Shown here: positions 28,193 to 36,013 of the stretch, one piece after another
How the letters are laid out: each line of letters starts with the position of its first letter
Numbering within the stretch: position 1 is the first letter of the stretch
Assembly: GCF_024170005.1 (NCBI RefSeq)
Contig: NZ_JALJXJ010000019.1
Coordinates: forward strand, 84,918 to 148,917
DNA from: Azospirillum lipoferum
GTDB lineage: Bacteria > Pseudomonadota > Alphaproteobacteria > Azospirillales > Azospirillaceae
Direction of reading: 5' to 3'
Length of the DNA: 64,000 nucleotides
Translations under genes and position numbers: made by a program
Notes under the pieces: model-generated
Database searches by the model: none
Seen by the model: the letters and a program-made list of their open reading frames with translations, nothing else
What the model was told of the DNA's origin: nothing

Positions 28193-28558
28193 ATGGGCTT
28201 GTATGACCCGATCCTGAAGAACATCGTGGTCAATGGTCATCGTACGTCCATGAACATGGAGCGTGTGTACTGGGAGATACTCGATGAAATTTGCAGCCGG
28301 GAAAATTTAACCCGCGGCGAGCTCCTGACGCTGATTTACAGGCGCAACTCTACTCATTCGAACCCAGAGGCAACGCTTACATCCGCCGTACGCGTATTTA
28401 TTCTATCTTATCAGAGAGTTGCGACCACCGAGTCCGGGCACCTTCTGGCAAGGCACGGGAATGGCGCGCCGATGCTCGGCACCCCTCTGGAGCTTGCCGA
28501 AGATCGCAATATTCCGTCGAAACACAAATCCCAGGAAGTGTCTGCTCCACCGCAGTGA
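28193..28558 (+). CDS. Ribbon-helix-helix protein
   Basis: A 121-residue protein whose first 70 residues match the alphaproteobacterial RHH_4 group (ILKNIVVNGHRTSMNMERVY, EILDEICSRENLTRGELLTL, SAVRVFILSYQR). Such proteins are small DNA-binding or hypothetical regulators. The last 45 residues are variable. Base composition is more AT-rich than the rest of the window, and the tRNA-Arg gene lies just downstream on the other strand, hinting at acquired DNA. Confidence 0.75.
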   Translation: MGLYDPILKNIVVNGHRTSMNMERVYWEILDEICSRENLTRGELLTLIYRRNSTHSNPEATLTSAVRVFILSYQRVATTESGHLLARHGNGAPMLGTPLELAEDRNIPSKHKSQEVSAPPQ

Positions 28559-28643
28559 ACTGACGCTTCGATGTCCTCCAGAAAGCCCGTCACCACGCGT
28601 AGCGGACTCAGACCTGCACTGGACCAAAACGCAGGCCAAAGCG

Positions 28644-28677
28644 AAAAGGGCCTAACCGCTGTTACGGCTAAGCCCTT
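28644..28677 (-). terminator. Terminator of the tRNA-Arg gene
   Basis: On the minus strand AAGGGCTTAGCCG pairs with CGGTTAGGCCCTT around a six-base loop, with two mismatched positions, followed directly by TTCGCTTT so that the stem runs into a T-rich tail. It lies 8 bases beyond the tRNA 3' end. Confidence 0.65.
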
Positions 28678-28684
28678 GAATTCA

Positions 28685-28761
<77 letters not shown>

Positions 28762-28860
28762 ATCGCTGGTGGAGGCGCAACATAGCCCAAGGCATTCGGG
28801 GACGCAAACACAAAAATCGCTGTTTTCCCGACCGCTTGCCTCCCCCTCCCCCGCTCTCGT

Positions 28861-28888
28861 GACCGCTGCCTTCAGAGGGCAGCGCTCA
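28861..28888 (-). repeat. Partial copy of the tRNA-Arg anticodon arm
   Basis: These 28 bases match 28713-28740 inside tRNA-Arg(CCG) at 25 positions and in the same orientation, covering the anticodon stem-loop and its flank (core GAGGGCAGCGCTC). Such tRNA fragments are typical scars of integrative elements that use the anticodon region as attachment site. No integrase gene is seen here. Confidence 0.6.
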
Positions 28889-28903
28889 AGCTCCGCAAGC
28901 CGG

Positions 28904-28938
28904 ATGGAAACGTTTCCATTCTTCACGAAACCGTTTTC
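28904..28938. promoter_or_regulatory. Tandem LacI-type operators
   Basis: ATGGAAACGTTTCCAT (28904-28919) is a perfect palindrome with central CG, the classic form of a LacI/GalR-family operator. A weaker copy GAAACCGTTTTC follows at 28927-28938. They precede the lacI-family gene by about 100 bp and suggest autoregulation and control of the downstream importer. Confidence 0.65.
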
Positions 28939-29036
28939 ACGCCGTCACGCGATTGCAACAGGACGGCGCCACTCTGTCCCCGCACCGGATCGGACGGTGC
29001 CGGAACGGGGACGATGGGCTTCAGATGGATGGCGGG

Positions 29037-30074
29037 ATGACGGAGCGGAGGGCGATGGACCGCGTGGCGACGATCCGCGACGTGGCGGCGCGGGCGGGGG
29101 TGTCCATCGCCACCGTGTCGCGCGTCCTCAATGGCAGCGGCAACGCCACGCCGGAAACGATGGAAAAGGTCCGCGCCGCCGCTTCCGACCTGTCCTTCCG
29201 GCCCAGCACTATCGGACGCAACCTGAAGGCGGCGCGCACCCGCACCGTCGGCGTGCTGGTGCCGTCGCTGACCAATCCCGTCTTCGCCGAAAGCGTCGCC
29301 GGCATCCAGGAGGCGGCGGACGAGGCCGGCTACAGCGTGCTGATCGCCTCCACCGACTATGACCCGGCCAGGGAATCGCGCGCCATCGAAGGACTGCTGT
29401 CCAACCGGGTCGAAGGGCTGGTGCTGACCGTCGCCGATGCCGACCGCAGCGGCTCGCTCGACACGCTGGACGAGGTGCGGCTGCCCTATGTGCTGGCCTA
29501 CAACCAGCCGGAGCGGGCGCCGCGCGCCCATGTGTCGGTCGACAATGTCGCCGCTTCCCGCGCGGTGGTGGAGCGGATGGTGGCACTGGGCCACCGGCGC
29601 ATCGGCATGATCGCCGGGCGCTTCCGCCAGTCCGACCGCTCGCGCCGGCGCCATGCCGGCTGGCTCGCCGCGCTGGATGACGCCGGGCTGCCGCCGGGAC
29701 CGGTGGTGGAGGTCGATTTCAACGAGTTGCGGCTATCCCACCTGCTGGCTCCCCATCTGGAGGGGGCGGAGCGGCCGACCGCCTTCTTCGCCTCCAACGA
29801 CATGCTGGCGCTCGCCACCATCCGGGCGCTGCGCGACCTCGGCCTGTCGGTACCGGACGACGTGTCGGTCTGCGGCTTCGACGGGATCGAGGTCGGACGG
29901 CTGATGACGCCCAGCCTCGCCACCCTGGTGCAGCCGGCCCGCGCCATGGGCGCCACCGCCTTCGAATGCCTGCGCACCGGCTTTTCCGACGACCTGCAAG
30001 GCCGCGCCGTGATGCTGCCCTTCACCCTGCGTCCAGGCGAATCGCTCGGGCCGGCACCGTCAAAATCCTCTTAA
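29037..30074 (+). CDS. LacI-family transcriptional regulator
   Basis: A 345-residue repressor with the LacI helix-turn-helix at the start (TIRDVAARAGVSIATVSRVL, then GNATPETMEKVRAAASDL) and a periplasmic-binding-like effector domain (TRTVGVLVPSLTNPVFAESV, GLVLTVADADR, FFASNDMLALATIRALRDLG, DVSVCGFDGIEVGRL). ATG 29037 was chosen; ATG 29055 is an alternative that still keeps the whole HTH. It probably controls the ABC importer that follows 29 bp later. Confidence 0.92.
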   Translation: MTERRAMDRVATIRDVAARAGVSIATVSRVLNGSGNATPETMEKVRAAASDLSFRPSTIGRNLKAARTRTVGVLVPSLTNPVFAESVAGIQEAADEAGYSVLIASTDYDPARESRAIEGLLSNRVEGLVLTVADADRSGSLDTLDEVRLPYVLAYNQPERAPRAHVSVDNVAASRAVVERMVALGHRRIGMIAGRFRQSDRSRRRHAGWLAALDDAGLPPGPVVEVDFNELRLSHLLAPHLEGAERPTAFFASNDMLALATIRALRDLGLSVPDDVSVCGFDGIEVGRLMTPSLATLVQPARAMGATAFECLRTGFSDDLQGRAVMLPFTLRPGESLGPAPSKSS

Positions 30075-30103
30075 GCGCTTCCCGAACGGAGACACACACC
30101 ATC

Positions 30104-31135
30104 ATGTTCAAGCCGTTCCTGCCCTGCCCGTTTCTACTGGGCGCCGCCGCTCTGGCCGCCGTCCTCACCGCGACGGTTATGCCCGCCTCGGCGGCGGAGC
30201 CAACCGCGATCTGCTACAACTGCCCGCCGGAATGGGCGGACTGGGCGTCGCAACTGAAGGCGATCAAGGCCGACCTCGGCATCGCCGTGCCGTTCGACAA
30301 CAAGAACTCCGGCCAAGCGATGGCCGCCATGCTGGCGGAAAAGGACAAGCCGGTCGCCGACGTCGTCTATCTCGGCGGGCCGGTCGGCATCCAGGCCAAG
30401 GCGGCCGGCGTCGTCACCCCCTACAAGCCGGCGGGCTGGGCCGAAATCCCCGACGGGATGAAGGACACCGACGGCAACTGGTTCGCCATCCACAGCGGCA
30501 CGCTGGGCTTCTTCGTCAACACCGAGGCGCTGGGCGGCAAGCCGGTGCCGCAGAGCTGGGCCGACCTGCTGAAGCCCGACTATTCCGGCATGGTCGGCTA
30601 TCTCGACCCGACCAGCGCCGCCGTCGGCTATGTCGGCGCGGTGGCGGTCAATCTGGCGCTGGGCGGCGATTACGGCAGCTTCGACAAGGCCATCGGCTGG
30701 TTCAGGGATTTGCAGAAGAACCAGCCCATCGTGCCGAAGCAGACCTCCTACGCCCGTGTGCTGTCGGGCGAGATTCCGATCCTGATCGACTATGATTTCA
30801 ACGCCTACCGCGCCAAATACACCGACAAGGCACCGGTCGCCTTCGTCATCCCCAAGGAAGGCACGGTGTCGGTCCCCTATGTGATGGCGCTGGTCAAGAA
30901 TGGCCCGAACCCCGGGAACGGGAAGAAGGTGCTGGACTATGTGCTGTCCGACAAGGGCCAGACCCTGTGGGCCAACGCCTTCATGCGCCCGGTGCGGGCG
31001 GAAGCGATGTCGCCGGCGACCGCGGCGAAGTTCCTGCCGGCCGCCGACTATGCCCGTGCCAAGCCGGTGGACATGGTCCGCATGGCCGAGGCGCAGAAGG
31101 GCTTCATGGACCGCTACCAGACGGAGGTGAAATGA
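30104..31135 (+). CDS. ABC transporter periplasmic binding protein (system 1)
   Basis: A 343-residue exported binding protein with a signal peptide (about 1-31, ending MPASA) and the two-lobed fold of the iron/polyamine/phosphonate binding group (YNTEAL-like block GFFVNTEALGGKPVPQSWAD, LLKPDYSGMVGYLDPTSAAV, IPKEGTVSVPYVMALVKNG). The ligand is not evident. The adjacent phosphodiesterase and Pho-box system suggest an organophosphorus compound. It overlaps the permease start as ATGA. Confidence 0.85.
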   Translation: MFKPFLPCPFLLGAAALAAVLTATVMPASAAEPTAICYNCPPEWADWASQLKAIKADLGIAVPFDNKNSGQAMAAMLAEKDKPVADVVYLGGPVGIQAKAAGVVTPYKPAGWAEIPDGMKDTDGNWFAIHSGTLGFFVNTEALGGKPVPQSWADLLKPDYSGMVGYLDPTSAAVGYVGAVAVNLALGGDYGSFDKAIGWFRDLQKNQPIVPKQTSYARVLSGEIPILIDYDFNAYRAKYTDKAPVAFVIPKEGTVSVPYVMALVKNGPNPGNGKKVLDYVLSDKGQTLWANAFMRPVRAEAMSPATAAKFLPAADYARAKPVDMVRMAEAQKGFMDRYQTEVK

Positions 31136-32019
31136 GCGCCTGCGTGCAGGACGCCCCCCTCCCCCACCGGCCGGCGGCGCGTCCGCCGGCCGGGCCGGGG
31201 TGGACGGGCGAACCCCTGCGGCTGGCGGCCCTGCTGGCGCCGGCGGCGGCGGTGTTCGCGGCCTTCTTCCTGCTGCCGCTGGTCCGCCTGATCCTGATCG
31301 GCGCCGGCGGGGCGGAGGGGTGGAGCACCTATCTCACCACGCTGGCCGATCCCGGCCATCTCGACAGCCTGATCTCCACGCTGGCGCTGTCGGCCGGGGT
31401 GACCCTCGTGACGCTGGCGGTGTCGACCGTCGCCGGGCTGTTCCTGGTGCGCAACCGCTTTCCCGGCCATGCCCTGCTGGTGGCGCTGCTGACCTTTCCG
31501 CTGGCCTTTCCCGGTGTGGTTATCGGCTTCATGGTCATCATGCTGGCCGGGCGCCAGGGGCTGATCGGCACCATCACCCAGGCGCTGGGGGCGGGAAAGC
31601 TGGTCTTCGCCTATTCCATGGCCGGTCTGTTCCTCGGTTACGTCTATTTTTCCATCCCGCGCGTCATCCTGACGGTGATGGCGGCGGCGGAGAAGCTGGA
31701 CCCGCGGCTGGAGGAAGCAGCGCGCTCGCTGGGCGCATCCTCCTGGCGGGTGGTGGCCGACGTGATCCTGCCGGCGCTGAAACCGGCGCTGATCTCGGCC
31801 GGCGCGCTGTGTTTCGCCACGTCCATGGGCGCGTTCGGCACCGCCTTCACGCTCGCCACCCGGATCAACGTGCTGCCGATGACGATCTATACCGAATTCA
31901 CGCTCCAGGCGAACATCGCCGCGGCGGCGGCGCTCAGCGTCCTGCTCGGCCTCATCACCTGGGCGGCGCTGGCGGTGGCGCGCAGCGTCGCCGGCACCTC
32001 CGTCGCGGCGGCGGGGTGA
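31132..32019 (+). CDS. ABC transporter permease (system 1, first subunit)
   Basis: A 295-residue inner-membrane permease with six predicted helices after a Pro-rich start. The ATPase-docking EAA loop is clear: EEAARSLGASSWRVVADVIL. It belongs to the PotB/CysT-like group that pairs with a PotC-like second subunit, which follows directly. Coupled to the binding-protein gene by an ATGA overlap. Confidence 0.9.
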   Translation: MSACVQDAPLPHRPAARPPAGPGWTGEPLRLAALLAPAAAVFAAFFLLPLVRLILIGAGGAEGWSTYLTTLADPGHLDSLISTLALSAGVTLVTLAVSTVAGLFLVRNRFPGHALLVALLTFPLAFPGVVIGFMVIMLAGRQGLIGTITQALGAGKLVFAYSMAGLFLGYVYFSIPRVILTVMAAAEKLDPRLEEAARSLGASSWRVVADVILPALKPALISAGALCFATSMGAFGTAFTLATRINVLPMTIYTEFTLQANIAAAAALSVLLGLITWAALAVARSVAGTSVAAAG

Positions 32020-32024
32020 AGACG

Positions 32025-32828
32025 ATGCGTGACCTTTCGCACCGCCGGGGCTGGGGGTTCTGGCTGCAACTGGGCTTCACCCTGCTGGTCTGCGCCCTGC
32101 TGACCGTGCCGATGGCGATGTCGATGCTGGCCGGGCTGACCGCCAACTATTTCGTCGGCCTGAAGAGCGGCCTGACCCTGCGCTGGGTGGAGGAGGTGTG
32201 GCGGGTCTATTCCGGCACCATCCTGCTGTCCCTGCAGATCGCCTTCGCCTGTCTGGCATGCACGCTGGTGCTGGGCGTTCCGGCGGCCTATGCGCTGGCC
32301 CGGCGCCCCGGCCGGATCGCCCGGCTGGTGGAGGAGCTGTTGACGATGCCGGTCGCCATCCCCGGCCTCGCCACCGCGCTGGCGCTGATCGTCACCTATG
32401 GCGGCGTCGGCGATCTGCGCAGAAGCTGGCTGTTCATCCTGATCGGCCATGTGCTGTTCACCCTGCCCTTCATGGTGCGCGCCGTGCTGGCGGTGATGGG
32501 TTCCATCGACCTGACCACGCTGGAGGAGGGGGCGGCCAGCCTGGGCGCCGGCTTCCTGCGCCGCTTCGCCACGGTGGTGCTGCCCAACTGCCGCTCCGGC
32601 ATCCTGGCCGGGTCGCTGATGGTGCTGACCCTGTCGGTCGGCGAGTTCAACCTGACCTGGCTGCTGCACACGCCGCTGACCAAGACCCTGCCGGTCGGGC
32701 TGGCCGACAGCTACGCCTCGCTGCGGATCGAGATCGGCAGCGCCTACACCCTCGTCTTCTTCCTGATGATTGTGCCGAGCCTGATCCTGATGCAGGGTCT
32801 GTCCAGGCGCGGCCGTCCGTCCGTTTGA
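32025..32828 (+). CDS. ABC transporter permease (system 1, second subunit)
   Basis: A 267-residue permease with six helices and an EAA loop EEGAASLGAGFLRRFATVVL. ATG 32025 has GGTGA five bases upstream. A GTG at 32016 overlapping the previous stop would add three residues and cannot be excluded. It forms the membrane channel with the preceding permease. Confidence 0.9.
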   Translation: MRDLSHRRGWGFWLQLGFTLLVCALLTVPMAMSMLAGLTANYFVGLKSGLTLRWVEEVWRVYSGTILLSLQIAFACLACTLVLGVPAAYALARRPGRIARLVEELLTMPVAIPGLATALALIVTYGGVGDLRRSWLFILIGHVLFTLPFMVRAVLAVMGSIDLTTLEEGAASLGAGFLRRFATVVLPNCRSGILAGSLMVLTLSVGEFNLTWLLHTPLTKTLPVGLADSYASLRIEIGSAYTLVFFLMIVPSLILMQGLSRRGRPSV

Positions 32829-32839
32829 GAGTCCCCCAC

Positions 32840-33904
32840 ATGCCAGACAGCGTGATGCCAAACAGCTTCCACCTCGACGCCGTGCCGATCCGTCTGGAGC
32901 GTTGCGGCAAGACCTTCGCCGGCGGCGCCCGCGCTCTGGAGCCGCTGGACCTGACCATCCGCGGCGGCGAGACTATCGTCTTCCTGGGGCCCTCCGGCTG
33001 CGGCAAGACCACCACGCTGCGCATCATCGCCGGGCTGGAAAGCCCCGACCCCGGCGGCCGGGTGCTGTTCGGCGAGGAGGACGTCACCGCCCTGCCGATC
33101 GAGCGGCGCAATGTCGGCATGGTGTTCCAGAGCTACGCCCTGTTCCCCAACATGACGGTGGCCGAGAACGTCGCCTATGGCCTGAAGGTGCGCAAGCTGC
33201 CCCGGGTCGACCGCGCCCGCCGGGTGGAGGAGTTGCTGGACCTGATGCATCTGGGCGAGTTCGCCGGGCGGCGGATCGACCAGCTGTCGGGCGGACAGCG
33301 GCAGCGGGTGGCGCTGGCCCGCGCGCTGGTGGTGCGGCCGCGCGTGCTGCTGCTGGACGAGCCGCTGACGGCGCTGGACGCCAAGCTGCGCGACAGCCTG
33401 CGGCTGGAGATCGACCGGCTGCTGCGCAGTCTCGGCATCACCGCCGTCTACGTCACCCACGACCAGGGCGAGGCGATGGCGCTGGGCGACCGCATCGTGG
33501 TGATGGCCAAGGGCCGGGTGGCGCAGGTGGGGACGCCGAGGGAGATCTATTACCAGCCTGCGGACGCCTTCGTCGCCGATTTCATCGGCACGATGAACCG
33601 GCTGGGCGGCACGGTGCGCGGCGGGATGCTGTCGCTCGGGACCGCCCTGCTGCCCTGGTCCGGGCCGGACGGTGCGGCGGAGTTGCTGGTCCGGCCGGAG
33701 GATCTGGCGCTGGCCGGCGAGGCTGACGGGCATCTCGACGGCACCGTCGCCGCCGCGGTGTTCCTGGGCGACCGCACACGGCTGGTGGTGGAACCGGCGG
33801 ACGGCCCGGCGCTGACGGTGGATGCCGCCGGGCGCAGCGAGCTGGGCCGCGGCGACCGGGTGTGGCTGCGGGTCGATCCGGCGCGGGTGCTGGCGGTTCC
33901 GTAA
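32840..33904 (+). CDS. ABC transporter ATPase (system 1)
   Basis: A 354-residue ATPase of the PotA/FbpC/UgpC type. It has Walker A GPSGCGKTT near residue 51, Q-loop MVFQSYALFPNMTVAENV, signature LSGGQRQRVALARAL, Walker B VLLLDEPLTALD and H-switch VYVTHDQGEAMAL, followed by a C-terminal TOBE domain (ELLVRPEDLALAG). It energises the two permeases before it. It could also serve the downstream fused permease, which has no ATPase of its own. Confidence 0.95.
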   Translation: MPDSVMPNSFHLDAVPIRLERCGKTFAGGARALEPLDLTIRGGETIVFLGPSGCGKTTTLRIIAGLESPDPGGRVLFGEEDVTALPIERRNVGMVFQSYALFPNMTVAENVAYGLKVRKLPRVDRARRVEELLDLMHLGEFAGRRIDQLSGGQRQRVALARALVVRPRVLLLDEPLTALDAKLRDSLRLEIDRLLRSLGITAVYVTHDQGEAMALGDRIVVMAKGRVAQVGTPREIYYQPADAFVADFIGTMNRLGGTVRGGMLSLGTALLPWSGPDGAAELLVRPEDLALAGEADGHLDGTVAAAVFLGDRTRLVVEPADGPALTVDAAGRSELGRGDRVWLRVDPARVLAVP

Positions 33905-33946
33905 CCCTCTCCGATCGCCCCCCTGAATTCGCAAACGAGTCCATCC

Positions 33947-34765
33947 ATGATCATCGTCCAGATCACCGACACCCACATCAAGCCGCCCGGCCGCCTCGCC
34001 TACCGGCGCGTCGATACCGCCCCCTTCCTGGAGCGCGCCGTCGCCGCCGTCCTGGCGCTGACACCCCGTCCGGACGTCATCCTCGCCACCGGCGACCTCG
34101 TCGATGCCGGCCATGCCGAGGAGTACGAACGTCTGCTCGGCCTGCTGCGGCCGCTCGACATCCCGCTCTTCGCGGTGCCGGGCAACCATGACGAGCGTGC
34201 CGGCCTCGCCCGCGCCTTTCCCGATCTGGCCGCCCGCGTCGGCGACAGCTCCTTCTTCCACTACACGGTGGAGGACTGGCCGGTACGCCTGATCGCCATG
34301 GACACCGTCCTGCCGGGTTCCGGCGCAGGCGAGGTCTGCGCCGAGCGGCTCGGCTGGCTCGACGCGCGGCTGGCCGAGCAACCGGAGCGGCCGACCATCG
34401 TCTTCCAGCACCACCCGCCCTTCGCCACCGGCATCGGCCACATGGACCGGCTGGGGCTGAGCGGCGCCGACGCCATGGCCGACGTGGTCCGCCGCCATCC
34501 GCAGGTGGAACGGGTGCTGTGCGGCCATCTGCACCGGCCGATCCAGGTGCGCTGGGCCGGCACCATCGCCTCGACCGCCCCCTCCACCGCGCATCAGGTG
34601 GCGCTCGACCTGCGCGACGACGCGCCGTCGGCCTTCGTGATGGAGCCGCCCGGCTATCAGATCCACATGTGGCGCGCCGACACCGGCGTGGTCAGCCACA
34701 CCGCGGTGATCGGCGACTATGACGGTCCCTATCCCTTCTTCATGGATGGAAAGCTGATCGACTAG
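33947..34765 (+). CDS. Metallophosphoesterase, GpdQ/CpdA-like phosphodiesterase
   Basis: A 272-residue cytoplasmic binuclear-metal phosphodiesterase of the class III cyclic-nucleotide/glycerophosphodiesterase group. Metal ligands are visible in order: QITDTHI, LATGDLVDAG, VPGNHDER, FQHHPPF and LCGHLHRPI. GpdQ-like enzymes split glycerophosphodiesters and other phosphodiesters. Its place at the end of an importer operon suggests it processes the imported substrate. Confidence 0.88.
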   Translation: MIIVQITDTHIKPPGRLAYRRVDTAPFLERAVAAVLALTPRPDVILATGDLVDAGHAEEYERLLGLLRPLDIPLFAVPGNHDERAGLARAFPDLAARVGDSSFFHYTVEDWPVRLIAMDTVLPGSGAGEVCAERLGWLDARLAEQPERPTIVFQHHPPFATGIGHMDRLGLSGADAMADVVRRHPQVERVLCGHLHRPIQVRWAGTIASTAPSTAHQVALDLRDDAPSAFVMEPPGYQIHMWRADTGVVSHTAVIGDYDGPYPFFMDGKLID

Positions 34766-34782
34766 CTGGGCCTTTCCGTCCA

Positions 34783-34800
34783 TTGTCACGCGCCTGTCAT
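34783..34800 (+). promoter_or_regulatory. Pho box (PhoB-type direct repeat)
   Basis: TTGTCAC and CTGTCAT are spaced by four bases (11-bp period), matching the two 7-bp halves of the PhoB box in both sequence and spacing. The box lies 47 bp before the second binding-protein gene, so that gene and its permease are probably induced by phosphate starvation. Confidence 0.65.
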
Positions 34801-34846
34801 GGGCATCGCGTAAGACAAGGCTCCCGATCCAACGGAGACGACAGAG

Positions 34847-35848
34847 ATGAAGGCGTTCCTCGCCACCTTCGCCACGGTCCTGACGCTGGCGCTCGGTCAT
34901 GCCGCCATTTCCCAGGCGGCGCTGGCCGACGGTGCCACCGGCAAGCTGGTGCTCTACACCTCGCAGCTGGAGCCGGATGCCCGTCAGACGGTGGAGGCCT
35001 TCAAGGCGAAGAATCCCGGCGTCGAGGTGGAGTGGATCCGCAACGGCACCACCGAGCTGATGAACAAGCTGCGCGCCGAGTTCACCGCCGGGGCGCCACA
35101 GCCGGACCTGCTGCTGATCGCCGACGCGGTGACGATGGAATCGCTGAAGGCGGAAAAGCGGCTGCAACCCTATGCCGGCGCTCCGGTGGCCGGCTACCGC
35201 CCCGGCACCCACGATGCGCAAGGCTACTGGTTCGGCACCAAGCTGATCACCACCGGCATCGTCTACAACACCGCTGCCCCGATGAAGCCGGCCTCCTGGC
35301 AGGATCTGCTGAAGCCGGAGGCCAAGGGCAGCACGGTGATGCCGAGCCCGCTCTATTCCGGCGCCGCCGCCATCCATATGGCGTCGATCAAGGCGCAGCC
35401 GGCGCTGGGCATGGCCTATTACGAGGCGTTGCAGCGCAATGGCGTCACCGCCGCCAAGGGCAATGGCGGCATCCTGAAGGACGTAGCCGGCGGTGCGAAG
35501 CTCTACGGCATGGTCGTCGACTACCTGCCGATCCGCGAGCATCTGAAGGGCGCCCCCGTCGCCTTCGTCTTCCCCAAGGAGGGTGTCAGCGCGGTCAGCG
35601 AGCCGGTGGCGATCCTCAGCACCGCCAAGAATCCGGCGGCGGCGAAGGCCTTCATCGACTTCCTGCTGAGCCGCGAGGGGCAGGAACTGGCCTCAGCCCA
35701 GGGTTTCCTGCCGGCGCTGCCGGGGGTGAACCCGCCGCCGGGCTTCCCCGACCCGACCGGCATCACGCTGCTGCCCTACGACCCGGCCAAGGCGCTGGCC
35801 GAGGACGACGCCAACAAGCGCGCCTTCGCCGACCTGTTCGGCGGGTGA
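34847..35848 (+). CDS. ABC transporter periplasmic binding protein (system 2)
   Basis: A 333-residue exported binding protein with a signal peptide (about 1-27, QAALA) and the FbpA/AfuA/aminoethylphosphonate-binding fold (GKLVLYTSQLEPDARQTVEA, VEWIRNGTTELMNKLRAEF, PDLLLIADAVTMESLK, VYNTAAPMKPASWQDLL). The Pho box upstream favours a phosphorus compound such as a phosphonate over iron. ACGGAG lies 8 bases before the ATG. The matching permease follows after a palindromic repeat. Confidence 0.85.
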   Translation: MKAFLATFATVLTLALGHAAISQAALADGATGKLVLYTSQLEPDARQTVEAFKAKNPGVEVEWIRNGTTELMNKLRAEFTAGAPQPDLLLIADAVTMESLKAEKRLQPYAGAPVAGYRPGTHDAQGYWFGTKLITTGIVYNTAAPMKPASWQDLLKPEAKGSTVMPSPLYSGAAAIHMASIKAQPALGMAYYEALQRNGVTAAKGNGGILKDVAGGAKLYGMVVDYLPIREHLKGAPVAFVFPKEGVSAVSEPVAILSTAKNPAAAKAFIDFLLSREGQELASAQGFLPALPGVNPPPGFPDPTGITLLPYDPAKALAEDDANKRAFADLFGG

Positions 35849-35873
35849 GGGTGTGGCTATGAAAACGGGTGCT

Positions 35874-36013
35874 CCCCTCTCCCCCCTGGGGAGAGGGTTA
35901 GGGTGAGGGGGACGCGTTGCGAGGATCTACAAGAATCGCGTATCCCGATCCGTCTGTGAAAATCCACGCAATGCATCCCCCTCACCCCGACCCTCTCCCC
36001 GGGGGGGAGAGGG
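35874..36013. repeat. Palindromic intergenic repeat, full copy 1
   Basis: About 140 bp with long inverted arms: the left arm begins CCCCTCTCCCCCCTGGGG and reads on through GAGAGGGTTAGGGTGAGGGG; the right arm begins CCCCCTCACCCCGACCCTCT and ends in GGGGGGGAGAGGG. The middle segment of about 60 bp is shared with copy 2 at 42075-42215. The right arm runs into the reading frame of the fused permease. Confidence 0.85.

Noticed and set aside
34847..35848. Iron(III)-binding protein
   Set aside because: The fold class includes iron binders, but the Pho box and phosphodiesterase neighbours favour a phosphorus compound. Iron is kept as an alternative only.
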